Source of the DNA: Ruegeria faecimaris | Lineage (GTDB): Bacteria > Pseudomonadota > Alphaproteobacteria > Rhodobacterales > Rhodobacteraceae | Assembly (NCBI RefSeq): GCF_900182615.1 | Contig: NZ_FXTE01000005.1 | Coordinates: 62,001 to 126,000 of the forward strand | DNA length: 64,000 nucleotides | Direction of reading: 5' to 3' | In this document: positions 8,648-16,132 of the stretch, one piece after another | Layout: every line of letters begins with the position of its first letter | Position numbering within the stretch: position 1 is the first letter of the stretch | The notes under the pieces: model-generated | Seen by the model: only the letters and a program-made list of their open reading frames with translations | Database searches by the model: none | What the model was told of the DNA's origin: nothing | Made by a program: the position numbers and the translations under genes

Positions 8648-9490
8648 GGTGAACAGTCCGGCGGCAATAACCAATGTGGCCCCTGCAACAACCGTGGGTC
8701 GCAAGCTTTCACCAAAGACCGAGATTCCCAGAATGGCGCTCCACATCAGGTGAAAATAGGCAAAGGGCTGCACGGCGCTGGCCTCGGCCATTTCGTAGCA
8801 CTTAATCAACAACCAATGTCCCAGAACTCCGGTCAGGCAGAGCAGGCCCATCCAAAGCCAGTCACCGCCCTGCATAGGCTCCCAAAACCACACGCCCACG
8901 GCCGTCATGGCAACCGCCCCGGCGATGCCGGTCCAGAAAAAACTGGTGGCGGTAGTGTCGCGCCGCGCCGCATAGCGGGTCAGCAGGCCATAGATGGCAA
9001 ACATCAGGGCCGAGATCAACGGGATCACCGCCCACGGATTGAACACTCCCACCCCGGGCTGCAGGATGATCAGCACGCCGATGCAGCCCACGCCGATGGC
9101 TGACCACCGACGCCAGCCGACCTTCTCGCCCAGAACGGGTCCGCTGAGCGCCGCCACCAGCAGCGGATAGCAGATGAAAACGGCCTGGCTTTCAATCAGG
9201 CCCAGGATGGTAAAGGCATAAACCGCGACGCAGATCTCTCCGGCCAGAAGCACCCCGCGCAGGATCTGCAGCCCAAGCTGGTTGGTGCGGGCCGTGGCCG
9301 CGATACTGCCGGGTGCGCGCAGCGCCTGAGCGACGACAAACGCAGCGAAGAACCAATAGCGGATCATCACGACCATATAGGTGTTATAAGTCCCGGCCAG
9401 ATGGCGCGAGATACCGTCCTGCAGCGCAAACACCACGGTAGCCGCGATCATCAGCGCGATACCGGCGCGGGTGTTGTTCTGTTGGGTCAT
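8621..9490 (-). CDS. EamA/DMT-family transporter
   Basis: A 289-residue protein with about ten hydrophobic segments in two EamA-like halves, ending in a basic WRERRQS tail. It begins at an ATG overlapping the stop of the upstream mnmD gene (ATGA), so the two are probably co-translated. A longer open frame upstream is only the shadow of mnmD. Drug/metabolite transporters of this type export small metabolites; the substrate cannot be read from the sequence. Confidence 0.8.
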   Translation of the reverse strand: MTQQNNTRAGIALMIAATVVFALQDGISRHLAGTYNTYMVVMIRYWFFAAFVVAQALRAPGSIAATARTNQLGLQILRGVLLAGEICVAVYAFTILGLIESQAVFICYPLLVAALSGPVLGEKVGWRRWSAIGVGCIGVLIILQPGVGVFNPWAVIPLISALMFAIYGLLTRYAARRDTTATSFFWTGIAGAVAMTAVGVWFWEPMQGGDWLWMGLLCLTGVLGHWLLIKCYEMAEASAVQPFAYFHLMWSAILGISVFGESLRPTVVAGATLVIAAGLFTLWRERRQS

Positions 9491-10152
9491 GGCTTGACCG
9501 CCCGAGTCATGTGGCGCTTGCGCCCATAGCCCGGTGCGCGGGTGACGGTGAACCCTGCGTCCTCGAGCCCGCGCCGGACGAACCCGGCGGCGGTATAGGT
9601 GGCCGCAGAGCCATTGGGCGCCGTGTGATCGGATACCTGCTGCATCAGCTCTGCGCCCCAAAGTTCGGGGTTCTTGGCCGGAGAGAACCCGTCCAGAAAC
9701 CAGGCATCGGCCTGCCCCGACCATGCGGACAAGGTGGACCGCGCGTCGCCCTCGATAACCTCAAGCTGCAGGGTGCCCAGATCGCAGGTACCGCCCTGCC
9801 ATTGGGACAGGAACCGGTCGGCCCAAGGGGACAACTCAGGAAAGGCGGCCAGAGCACGCGTCATGTCGTCTGGCGCCATTGGATAGGCTTCGAAACTGGT
9901 GAATGTCAGCGGGGTCGTTTGGCCAGCCTTTTCCCATTCGGACCAGACAGTCAGCAAGTTCAGGCCGGTGCCAAAACCAAGCTCGGCAATATGAAACCCC
10001 GGCGCAAACCGCCCGGGCAGGTCATTGCCCGCCAAAAACACATGCCGCGTCTCCTCCAGCCCGTTCTGCAACGAGAAATAGGGGTCGTCGAAACGGTCTG
10101 AGACAGGTATCTGCCCGTCTTTCCAGGTCAGTTCGGCGCGCTGGTCTGCCAT
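9487..10152 (-). CDS. mnmD: tRNA 5-aminomethyl-2-thiouridine methyltransferase (MnmD/MnmC1 type)
   Basis: A 221-residue SAM-dependent methyltransferase. The SAM motif is HIAELGFGTGLNLL, and the hallmark DAWFLDGFSPAKNPELW segment of the MnmC N-terminal domain is present. It methylates nm5s2U to mnm5s2U at wobble position 34 of certain tRNAs. In E. coli this domain is fused to an FAD oxidase; here the protein ends after the methyltransferase. A separate FAD oxidoreductase gene stands back-to-back 55 bases away and may supply the missing half. Confidence 0.85.
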   Translation of the reverse strand: MADQRAELTWKDGQIPVSDRFDDPYFSLQNGLEETRHVFLAGNDLPGRFAPGFHIAELGFGTGLNLLTVWSEWEKAGQTTPLTFTSFEAYPMAPDDMTRALAAFPELSPWADRFLSQWQGGTCDLGTLQLEVIEGDARSTLSAWSGQADAWFLDGFSPAKNPELWGAELMQQVSDHTAPNGSAATYTAAGFVRRGLEDAGFTVTRAPGYGRKRHMTRAVKP

Positions 10153-10207
10153 CGGGGAATCCTGTAGCTAAGCGGCGCGACACTGAACAAGGAAAAGGGG
10201 AATGGCA

Positions 10208-11242
10208 ATGGTCGATGTGACGGTGCGAGGCGCGGGCATTTTTGGCCTTTCGATCGCCTGGGCCTGCGCTAGACGCGGCGCAAAAGTTCAGGTCATAGAT
10301 CCTTTTGGCCCCGGTGCCGGGTCCAGCGGCGGTCTGGTCGGGGCTTTGGCCCCGCATGTGCCCGAGAACTGGAATGCCAAGAAAGCTTTTCAATTCGAAA
10401 GCCTGATCATGGCCGAACCCTTCTGGAAACAGGTTGAGGCGACCGGAGGCGTCTCAGCCGGATATGCCCGGTTGGGTAGGCTGCAGCCCATCGCAGATAG
10501 CCGCACGCTGGATCTGGCCCATGCACGTACGGTCACCGCCGCAGAGCTATGGCAGGGGCGGGCCGAATGGCGCGTTGTTGCAATGGATGAGGTCGGGTCG
10601 TGGTGCCCTCCCAGCCCCACTGGCTTTGTGATCCACGACACGCTTAGCGCCCGGATGCACCCAAGGCGGGCATGTTCTGCACTGGTTTCGGCGCTGGCGG
10701 TGATGGGGGTTGAGGTCAAAACCGATGCGGCCAATCAAGGGCATATCATTCACGCCACCGGGCTTTCTGGCCTGCTAGAACTGAACGACGCCTTTGGCAA
10801 AACGGTCGGCAATGGCGTCAAGGGACAGGCGGCTTTGCTGCGGTTCGATGCCGGGGACGTCTCCCAGCTGTTTGCAGATGCCGTTCACATTGTCCCGCAT
10901 GCAGATGGTACATTGGCCATCGGATCAACCTCGGAACGGGATTATGACAATCCGACCAGCACCGATGCGGCGCTGGATGATGTCCTGGACCGGGCCACAC
11001 GGGCGGTTCCGGTCCTGCACGGTGCCGAAGTGATCGAACGCTGGGCCGGGATCCGACCCCGCAGCAAAAGCCGTGCGCCGATGTTGGGTGCACATCCGCT
11101 GTACGCCGGAGAATTCATCGCCAATGGAGGGTTCAAGATCGGATTTGGTATGGCGCCCAAAGTGGCAGAAGTCATGGCCGAACTGGTGCTTGAAGGGCGC
11201 GATGAAATCCCCGCAGATTTTCAACCTGAGGCTTCTTTGTGA
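10208..11242 (+). CDS. FAD-dependent oxidoreductase, possible stand-alone MnmC2
   Basis: A 345-residue DAO-family flavoprotein with an N-terminal Rossmann motif (GAGIFGLSIAWACARRG), an acidic end of strand 2 (VIDP) and a C-terminal NGGFKIGFGMAPKVAE segment binding FAD. The start at 10208 has AGGGG at good spacing; an ATG at 10202 adds two residues but crowds the ribosome binding site. It is divergent from mnmD, and its size fits the oxidase half of MnmC, which removes carboxymethyl from cmnm5s2U. This role is inferred; a glycine oxidase or D-amino acid dehydrogenase is an alternative. Confidence 0.7.
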   Translation: MVDVTVRGAGIFGLSIAWACARRGAKVQVIDPFGPGAGSSGGLVGALAPHVPENWNAKKAFQFESLIMAEPFWKQVEATGGVSAGYARLGRLQPIADSRTLDLAHARTVTAAELWQGRAEWRVVAMDEVGSWCPPSPTGFVIHDTLSARMHPRRACSALVSALAVMGVEVKTDAANQGHIIHATGLSGLLELNDAFGKTVGNGVKGQAALLRFDAGDVSQLFADAVHIVPHADGTLAIGSTSERDYDNPTSTDAALDDVLDRATRAVPVLHGAEVIERWAGIRPRSKSRAPMLGAHPLYAGEFIANGGFKIGFGMAPKVAEVMAELVLEGRDEIPADFQPEASL

Positions 11243-11718
11243 CCTCCCTCGACGACACCCCAGTTCGCCTGCAACCGGACGATCCGATGTTGCCACAGGT
11301 GTTACGCCTGATCCGCCACAGCTTTGCATTCATGGAGGGGCGTATAGACCCGCCCTCGTCAATGCATCGCCTGACCGAGGAAACGCTTAGGCAACAGGCC
11401 CGCGACCACGAGGTTTGGATCATAGGCAATCGCCCGGATGCGGTCGTCTTTCTGACACCCAAACAGGACTGTCTGTATCTGAGCAAACTGGCTGTGGACG
11501 AAACCCGACGTGGTCAGGGGCTGGCACAGCGTCTGGTCGATCTGGCATCCGCGCGGGCGGTTGAAACAGGTATTGCGACGCTGGAACTGAAGGCACGGGT
11601 CGAATTGGTCGAAAACCATGCCTCCTTTGCCCGGATGGGCTTTGTCAAAACGGCGGAAACGGCGCATCCCGGGTTCACCCGGGCGACCTCGATTACCATG
11701 CAGAAACATTTAGGCTGA
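11239..11718 (+). CDS. GNAT-family N-acetyltransferase
   Basis: A 159-residue GNAT protein. The acetyl-CoA loop appears as DETRRGQGLAQRLVD, and a late NHASFARMGF segment is typical of the fold. It starts at a GTG overlapping the previous stop (GTGA), so it is probably translated with the flavoprotein gene. The last bases overlap the convergent dehydratase gene by nine. The substrate is unknown. Confidence 0.75.
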   Translation: MTSLDDTPVRLQPDDPMLPQVLRLIRHSFAFMEGRIDPPSSMHRLTEETLRQQARDHEVWIIGNRPDAVVFLTPKQDCLYLSKLAVDETRRGQGLAQRLVDLASARAVETGIATLELKARVELVENHASFARMGFVKTAETAHPGFTRATSITMQKHLG

Positions 11719-12498
11719 GGCTTCGGCAATCATACATTGGCGCCCGTCTGCCGCACGTACCCACAGGGTATTGCCCCTCCGGCACAGGCTCGCAGTTTCG
11801 AAATGCATCAATGCCGAGGTTGCGCGGAAGGAAAACTGCGCCAATGGGCCCATCACATCTTCCGCAAACAACATCAGGTGCTGCGCCAAAAGCGGGCCAT
11901 GCACGACCAGCCCGGCATATCCTTCGACATCACGGGCATAGTCGATGTCATAGTGAATGCGGTGTCCGTTAAATGTCAGGGCCGAGTAGCGAAACAGCAT
12001 TGTGCTGTCGAAGGACAGCTCGCGATGTTCGGTTTCATCCAGCCTGGCCAGTGGTGCCGGAGGGGTGGCCGTATCTGCCGAGGGGTCTTGGCGGTAAACC
12101 AGATCCTGCCATTCGGTCAGGCGCAGCGCACCGCTCTGCCAAACCTCGTGGCGCAACGTGACAAAGCCCAAGGGGCCGGTGCGTCCCGATTTCGAACTCG
12201 AACTTTCACATAGCGATCGCCGTTCGGCTAACTGACCTGCTATCAGAGGCGCGAAAAACTCCAAGCGTCCGCCTGCCCACATTCTGCGGGGTAGGCCCAT
12301 ATCGGGGATCAGGCCCCCGACTTTGGGATGTCCGTCGCGCCCAAGTTGGCCGGGTGGCTGCGGAGTCCAGAAGTACAGGTGATGAAAGAACGGCGGCAAC
12401 GCAGTGCCGCCCCTCACAGTTGCCTGTTTCCCAAGCGCCATCTGCAACGCGCCAGCACGGGCTGCGTCCATCACATCTGTCTGAATTTCCATCGACAT
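11710..12498 (-). CDS. HTD2-like hot-dog fold acyl dehydratase
   Basis: A 262-residue protein of the FAS1-like/HTD2 dehydratase class, related to mesaconyl-C4-CoA hydratase. Visible family traits are the GGLIPDMGLPRRMWAGGRLEF stretch in the N-terminal hot-dog half, and FNGHRIHYDIDYAR followed by GLVVHGPLLA in the C-terminal MaoC-like half, which holds the hydratase His/Asp residues. It probably hydrates an enoyl-CoA in carboxylic acid metabolism. The exact substrate cannot be read. It stands alone, convergent with the GNAT gene. Confidence 0.65.
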   Translation of the reverse strand: MSMEIQTDVMDAARAGALQMALGKQATVRGGTALPPFFHHLYFWTPQPPGQLGRDGHPKVGGLIPDMGLPRRMWAGGRLEFFAPLIAGQLAERRSLCESSSSKSGRTGPLGFVTLRHEVWQSGALRLTEWQDLVYRQDPSADTATPPAPLARLDETEHRELSFDSTMLFRYSALTFNGHRIHYDIDYARDVEGYAGLVVHGPLLAQHLMLFAEDVMGPLAQFSFRATSALMHFETASLCRRGNTLWVRAADGRQCMIAEASA

Positions 12499-12547
12499 AG
12501 CGCAAGATTAGGCGGCCTGCCCCATACGGGCAAGCAAACCGGCAGTT

Positions 12548-13090
12548 TCAGAAACCGGCCTCTGACCGCAAGTTCCTCATCAAGGTCCGAAGGGCGTTTT
12601 CATAGCGTTCGTTAACCAGCTTGCCCTGTGCGTCGAATTCGTTCGAACTGTCGGCCAGATGAATTTCCGGCCCTTGCAAGATGCGCGTCTGGAACGGAAC
12701 CATATAGCTGCGCAGTATCATCTGTGCACGTTCCCCGCCCGCACGACCCGCAGCGGCAGACATCACCGCAACCGGCTTGTTCGCCCAGGGCTTATCCTTG
12801 GTGCGACTTACCCAATCCAGCGCATTCTTCAACACGCCGGACGGCGCTTTGTTATATTCCGGCGTCGAAATGATCACCGCATCCGCACGGGCGATCTGAC
12901 CGGCCAAAACCTGAACGCCCTTGGGGATGCCCTCGCCTTCTTCAAGATCGCCGTCATAGAGCGGCAAGTTCAGGTCAGCCTCGATATGGGTGCCCGGCTC
13001 AAACAGCCGCGCCGCCTCGCGAAGCAGTTTTCGGTTGGTGGCATTTTGGCGCAGCGAACCTGACAGGCTCAGAAGGATCGGTTCGGACAT
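12548..13090 (-). CDS. NAD(P)H-dependent FMN reductase (ChrR/YieF-like)
   Basis: A 180-residue flavodoxin-fold protein. The FMN phosphate loop is SGSLRQNATNRKL at the N-terminus, and the STPEYNKAPSGVLKNALDWVSR segment is diagnostic of the family. It reduces quinones, chromate or azo compounds with NAD(P)H via FMN in the cytoplasm. GGAGACC upstream of the ATG supports the start. No operon partner is evident. Confidence 0.82.
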   Translation of the reverse strand: MSEPILLSLSGSLRQNATNRKLLREAARLFEPGTHIEADLNLPLYDGDLEEGEGIPKGVQVLAGQIARADAVIISTPEYNKAPSGVLKNALDWVSRTKDKPWANKPVAVMSAAAGRAGGERAQMILRSYMVPFQTRILQGPEIHLADSSNEFDAQGKLVNERYENALRTLMRNLRSEAGF

Positions 13091-13172
13091 AAAGGTCTCC
13101 GTTCAGGCGTTTTCCAGAAGGTAGCTCCTGATCACCGCCAGCCAAAGCCCACTTGACGCGCAGTCAATGTGC

Positions 13173-13198
13173 AAAAACGGGCACCTTGACGGTGCCCG
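13173..13198 (-). terminator. intrinsic terminator of the OmpA-type lipoprotein gene
   Basis: On the minus strand CGGGCACC pairs with GGTGCCCG (8 bp, loop GTCAA) and is followed by TTTTT. It lies seven bases beyond the stop of the lipoprotein gene and is a classic rho-independent terminator. Confidence 0.85.
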
Positions 13199-13204
13199 GT
13201 CACA

Positions 13205-13876
13205 TCATGTGTTGCCGTTGGGGATGATTTCGATATCAACCCGACGATTCCGCGCCTTCCCTTCGGGTGTGAGATTCGAGGCCGCAGGTCGGTTCTCACC
13301 CAAACCGATGGTGCTGATACGGGCCCCGTTCACACCATTGGCTTGCAGAACATCCGCCACGGACCTCGCCCGACGCTCAGATAGGGCCTGATTATAAGAG
13401 GCTTCGCCATCACTATCCGTATGGCCAATGACCTGAACGGCCGAGTTGGGATATCTCACCAAATTCTGACCCACCCGGACCAAATCAGAACGCAATGCAG
13501 GCCGTACGGTCGAGCTGTCGGTGTCAAAGGTGATGTCGTTGGGGACGGTAACAATCAGGCGGTCGCCTGCGTTGACGATTGTAATGCCGTCATTTGCCAG
13601 CTGCTGGCGCAACTCAGCCGCCTGACGGTCCAGTTGATTGCCGATAAGGCCGCCACCTGCTGCACCGATTGCACCACCAGCCAGCGCACCCAAAAGCGGA
13701 TCCGAGTCGTTCGCAATGGCCCCGACACCGGCACCAACCAACCCACCCAAAAGCGCACCCTGTTTGGTATTTTGGTTGGGGTCCGAGGGCAAGTTCAGCG
13801 TTCCGGGGTCGGTGCAGCCCGCCAAGAACAAGGCCGAGCAAAGCCCAGCAGAAACAACAAGCTTGGAAATCGTCAT
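13205..13876 (-). CDS. OmpA-family outer membrane lipoprotein (YiaD-like)
   Basis: A 223-residue protein with a lipoprotein signal ending in LFLAGC (lipidated Cys near residue 21), a glycine-zipper region (GALLGGLVGAGVGAIA, then GGAIGAAGGGLIG) at about 40-80, and a C-terminal OmpA domain with the peptidoglycan-binding signature GHTDSDGEASYNQALSERRA. It links the outer membrane to peptidoglycan. AAGGTG eight bases before the ATG is the ribosome binding site. It is monocistronic, with its own promoter-like sequence and terminator. Confidence 0.87.
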   Translation of the reverse strand: MTISKLVVSAGLCSALFLAGCTDPGTLNLPSDPNQNTKQGALLGGLVGAGVGAIANDSDPLLGALAGGAIGAAGGGLIGNQLDRQAAELRQQLANDGITIVNAGDRLIVTVPNDITFDTDSSTVRPALRSDLVRVGQNLVRYPNSAVQVIGHTDSDGEASYNQALSERRARSVADVLQANGVNGARISTIGLGENRPAASNLTPEGKARNRRVDIEIIPNGNT

Positions 13877-13977
13877 GATATCACCTTCTGCTCAGAGGCC
13901 CGTTTGCCGGGTCCCATTATTTGGCACAGTATATCGCGCTGCCCCCCCGCAGGCTCAAGCAACAATCAGGTGATATC
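13877..13977. repeat. 10-bp inverted pair bracketing the lipoprotein promoter
   Basis: GATATCACCT at 13877-13886 and AGGTGATATC at 13968-13977 are perfect reverse complements with 81 bases between. The first covers the ribosome binding site, directly beside the ATG. The second lies upstream of the likely -35 box. Confidence 0.4.
13928..13958 (-). promoter_or_regulatory. candidate sigma-70 promoter of the OmpA-type lipoprotein gene
   Basis: On the minus strand TTGAGC (13958-13953) is followed after 19 bases by TATACT (13933-13928); GATATA at 17-base spacing is an alternative -10. Transcription would start near 13921, giving a leader of about 45 bases. Confidence 0.4.
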
Positions 13978-13993
13978 GGCGAATACCCGCCGT

Positions 13994-14686
13994 TCAATGG
14001 GCCTCGGCAGGGGAACCCCATTGGTTCTGCTCCTGCCAGATCTCCCGCAGCGGCTGCCCTTGGCCGCAGAAATGATCGTCAACCATTTCGCAGGCCCAGA
14101 CGCGATCGGTCCGAAAATGGCGAAAACCGTTGCGCAATTCGCACCACGCAACCAGCATCGTGCACTCGATATGATAGATCAGGGCAACCGGACGGACGAC
14201 CCGTTCGGAGCGAACGTCTTGCGAGCTGACATATGTGAGGCGAAGCTTGCGCTCGCCCCGGATGGCTTCGCGGTAATTCACGACCGGGATACAGCCCTTG
14301 GCCGGATCATCAACCGGAGCCCCCCAAGGCGCGACCTGCAACCAGTCGGGACTTGCGCGCAGGCCTTCTATTTTCCGGCAAATGCGTTTGGCGGCCTCCT
14401 GCAGGGTACTGTCGCCGGTCCGTGCCAGCATTGACAGACCGACCCAAAGCGCCTCGACCTCTTCAGCGTCGAAGTTCAGTGGTGGCAAGTCATAGCCCCG
14501 CCGCATCAGATACCCGACGCCGGCTTCGCCCTCGATCGGTGTGCGTTGGGCCTGCAGTGCCGCGATGTCGCGATACACCGTGCGCACCGAGACTTCGAGC
14601 TTTTGCGCCAGCATCTCAGCGGTAACCGGAGCGTCGGCGGCACGCAGAATCTGGATGATTTCAAACAGGCGGGACGAACGGCGCAT
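13994..14686 (-). CDS. YafY-type HTH/WYL-domain transcriptional regulator
   Basis: A 230-residue regulator with an N-terminal DeoR-like winged helix (MRRSSRLFEIIQIL through VSVRTVYRDIAALQ) and a WYL-type C-terminal domain that binds a ligand. GGAG six bases before the chosen ATG supports the start; an upstream extension of 16 residues is unlikely. It is divergent from a 61-residue gene, and a perfect palindrome sits between them. By analogy with YafY-family repressors it probably controls itself and the divergent gene. Confidence 0.82.
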   Translation of the reverse strand: MRRSSRLFEIIQILRAADAPVTAEMLAQKLEVSVRTVYRDIAALQAQRTPIEGEAGVGYLMRRGYDLPPLNFDAEEVEALWVGLSMLARTGDSTLQEAAKRICRKIEGLRASPDWLQVAPWGAPVDDPAKGCIPVVNYREAIRGERKLRLTYVSSQDVRSERVVRPVALIYHIECTMLVAWCELRNGFRHFRTDRVWACEMVDDHFCGQGQPLREIWQEQNQWGSPAEAH

Positions 14687-14726
14687 GGCAAACTCCGGTT
14701 TCTCTGCTGACACCTTAGCACACCCC

Positions 14727-14746
14727 CCTGACAACGCGCTGTCAGG
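14727..14746. promoter_or_regulatory. palindromic operator candidate for the YafY/WYL regulator
   Basis: CCTGACA, six bases (ACGCGC), TGTCAGG is a perfect inverted repeat in the 103-bp divergent interval. It is 43 bases before the small-gene ATG and 40 bases before the regulator ATG. Its position and symmetry fit a dimeric repressor site. Confidence 0.6.
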
Positions 14747-14789
14747 AGTGATGCGGGATGCTGGTTCAACAATTCACAGGAGATTACTG

Positions 14790-14975
14790 ATGCCCAGCCT
14801 CGACAATCACGTAATGATGACACTGCAACTGGGACGCTGGTCCCAGGACCATACCCTGCGCGCCTTTGAAATCGAACGCGAGATCATGGCCAGCCGCCAG
14901 CCCTGCGCCCCAAAGAAACGCACCAGACGGTTTTCGTTGGGCAATCTCAAGCTGCTTTGGACCAATCCCGCCTGA
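14790..14975 (+). CDS. small basic protein, 61 residues, unknown function
   Basis: The ATG is preceded by an excellent CAGGAG site seven bases upstream, which decides the start. The protein is 61 residues, without a signal peptide or membrane segment. It has an acidic helix-like middle (RAFEIEREIMASR) and a basic stretch, PKKRTRRFSLGNLKLL, near the C-terminus. I do not recognise a family. The divergent WYL regulator and the palindrome between them suggest it is the regulated target. It ends two bases before the convergent rluA-type gene. Confidence 0.6.
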   Translation: MPSLDNHVMMTLQLGRWSQDHTLRAFEIEREIMASRQPCAPKKRTRRFSLGNLKLLWTNPA

Positions 14976-14977
14976 GC

Positions 14978-15625
14978 CTAGAACCCGGCCTTGGCGCGAA
15001 ACTTCATCGACGTCCCGCTATCGGGGCTTTTCAGGCGCAATTCCTCGGAATGCAGCATGAGGCGCGGAAAGGCCCGTGCCTCACCTTTTGCATAGAACGG
15101 ATCACCCAAAATCGGATGGCCCAGCGCCAGCATGTGAACCCTCAGCTGGTGCGAGCGTCCGGTTTTCGGGAACAGGCGTATGCGGGTAGTGTTGCCTTCA
15201 TGTTTGACCACGCGCCAATCCGTCACCGCAGGTTTACCAGTGTCATGGCAGACCATTTGGAGCGGCCGGTTGGGCCAGTCTACAATCAACGGCAGATCAA
15301 CAGTTCCGGTCTTTGACTCTACCATGCCCCAGACGCGGGCAATATAGGTCTTGCGAGTCTGACGCTGTTCAAATTGCATGCTCAGATTGCGCTGCGCATG
15401 GGGCGTCTGGGCAAAAACCATCACGCCCGAGGTATCGCGGTCCAACCGATGCACAAGCAGCGCCTGCGGAAACGCCGCCTGCACACGGGTCAGCAGACAA
15501 TCGGCCAGATGCTCTCCGCGACCCGGTACGGACAAAAGCCCCGAGGGCTTGTTCACCACAATCAGATGCGCATCTTCGTGCAGCACATCCAGCGGTGTTT
15601 TCGGGGGATCGTAGGTCTCGCTCAT
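14978..15625 (-). CDS. RluA-family pseudouridine synthase
   Basis: A 215-residue pseudouridine synthase. VHRLDRDTSGVMVFA holds the catalytic aspartate, and RLFPKTGRSHQLRVHMLALGHPILGD is the second conserved block. There is no N-terminal S4 domain, so it resembles RluA or RluC/TruC-type enzymes modifying 23S rRNA or tRNA. The chosen ATG gives a normal N-terminus (MSETYDPPKTP); a much longer open frame upstream is not coding. The exact target uridine cannot be told by eye. Confidence 0.8.
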   Translation of the reverse strand: MSETYDPPKTPLDVLHEDAHLIVVNKPSGLLSVPGRGEHLADCLLTRVQAAFPQALLVHRLDRDTSGVMVFAQTPHAQRNLSMQFEQRQTRKTYIARVWGMVESKTGTVDLPLIVDWPNRPLQMVCHDTGKPAVTDWRVVKHEGNTTRIRLFPKTGRSHQLRVHMLALGHPILGDPFYAKGEARAFPRLMLHSEELRLKSPDSGTSMKFRAKAGF

Positions 15626-15673
15626 GCGGGTCTGCCTATCGCAAGCGACAACCTCCCGCAACGTCGCGCTTGC

Positions 15674-15691
15674 CTGAACTGAATAGTTCAG
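15674..15691. promoter_or_regulatory. palindromic operator candidate upstream of the SnoaL-like gene
   Basis: CTGAACT, GAAT, AGTTCAG is a perfect 7+7 inverted repeat ending 30 bases before the ATG at 15722. Immediately upstream, GCAAGCG (15641-15647) is matched by CGCTTGC (15667-15673). The tight palindrome resembles sites of TetR- or MarR-type repressors. Confidence 0.45.
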
Positions 15692-15721
15692 CAAATGATG
15701 CGACAACTCGGAGGAGAAACC

Positions 15722-16132
15722 ATGCACCCGACAATCGAACAACTCAAAGATGTCATCACAAAAGGCGATGAAAGTCTGATTCACGAGTTTCTGGCCGAAG
15801 ACGTGCGTTTTCTGCCGCCGACCTACTACAGCACCTGGGCCGGGCGCGAACCCGTGGCGGCTCTGCTGGGGCATGTGGGGCAGGTATTCTCGGACTTCAG
15901 CTATCGTCGGATCATGGGTGAAGGCAAAGACTGGGCGTTGGAATTTCAGTGCAAGGTTGGTGATCTGGATGCGGTTGGTGTGGACTTGATCCGGCTGAAT
16001 GATGAAGGCTTGATCGAAAAGTTCGAAGTGGTCATGCGCCCACTTAAAACTATTGCAGCCCTGCGGACCGAGATGATGGCACGCGTGGCAAAAGACCCTC
16101 GCTTTATCAATTTTAAGGACGCTTTGGGTTGA
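15722..16132 (+). CDS. SnoaL/NTF2-like protein
   Basis: A 136-residue cone-fold protein of the NTF2/SnoaL class: MHPTIEQLKDVITKGDESLIHEFLAEDVRFLPP begins the domain, and the later strands carry WALEFQCKVGD and GVDLIRLNDEGLIEKFEVVMRP. GGAGGAG five bases before this ATG fixes the start, nine codons inside a longer frame. Members are small isomerases, hydrolases or binding proteins; no substrate can be assigned. The stop overlaps the TTG start of the SGNH hydrolase, so the two are coupled. Confidence 0.68.
   Translation: MHPTIEQLKDVITKGDESLIHEFLAEDVRFLPPTYYSTWAGREPVAALLGHVGQVFSDFSYRRIMGEGKDWALEFQCKVGDLDAVGVDLIRLNDEGLIEKFEVVMRPLKTIAALRTEMMARVAKDPRFINFKDALG

Noticed and set aside
13877..13977. 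Ribosome-binding-site sequestration (thermometer-like) as the main reading of the inverted pair
   Set aside because: A promoter-like pair at 13958-13928 would put the upper arm outside the transcript; kept only as an alternative in the findings.
14541..14789. Upstream extension of the small 61-residue gene
   Set aside because: It is antisense to the WYL regulator and crosses the palindrome; the CAGGAG site fixes the start at 14790.
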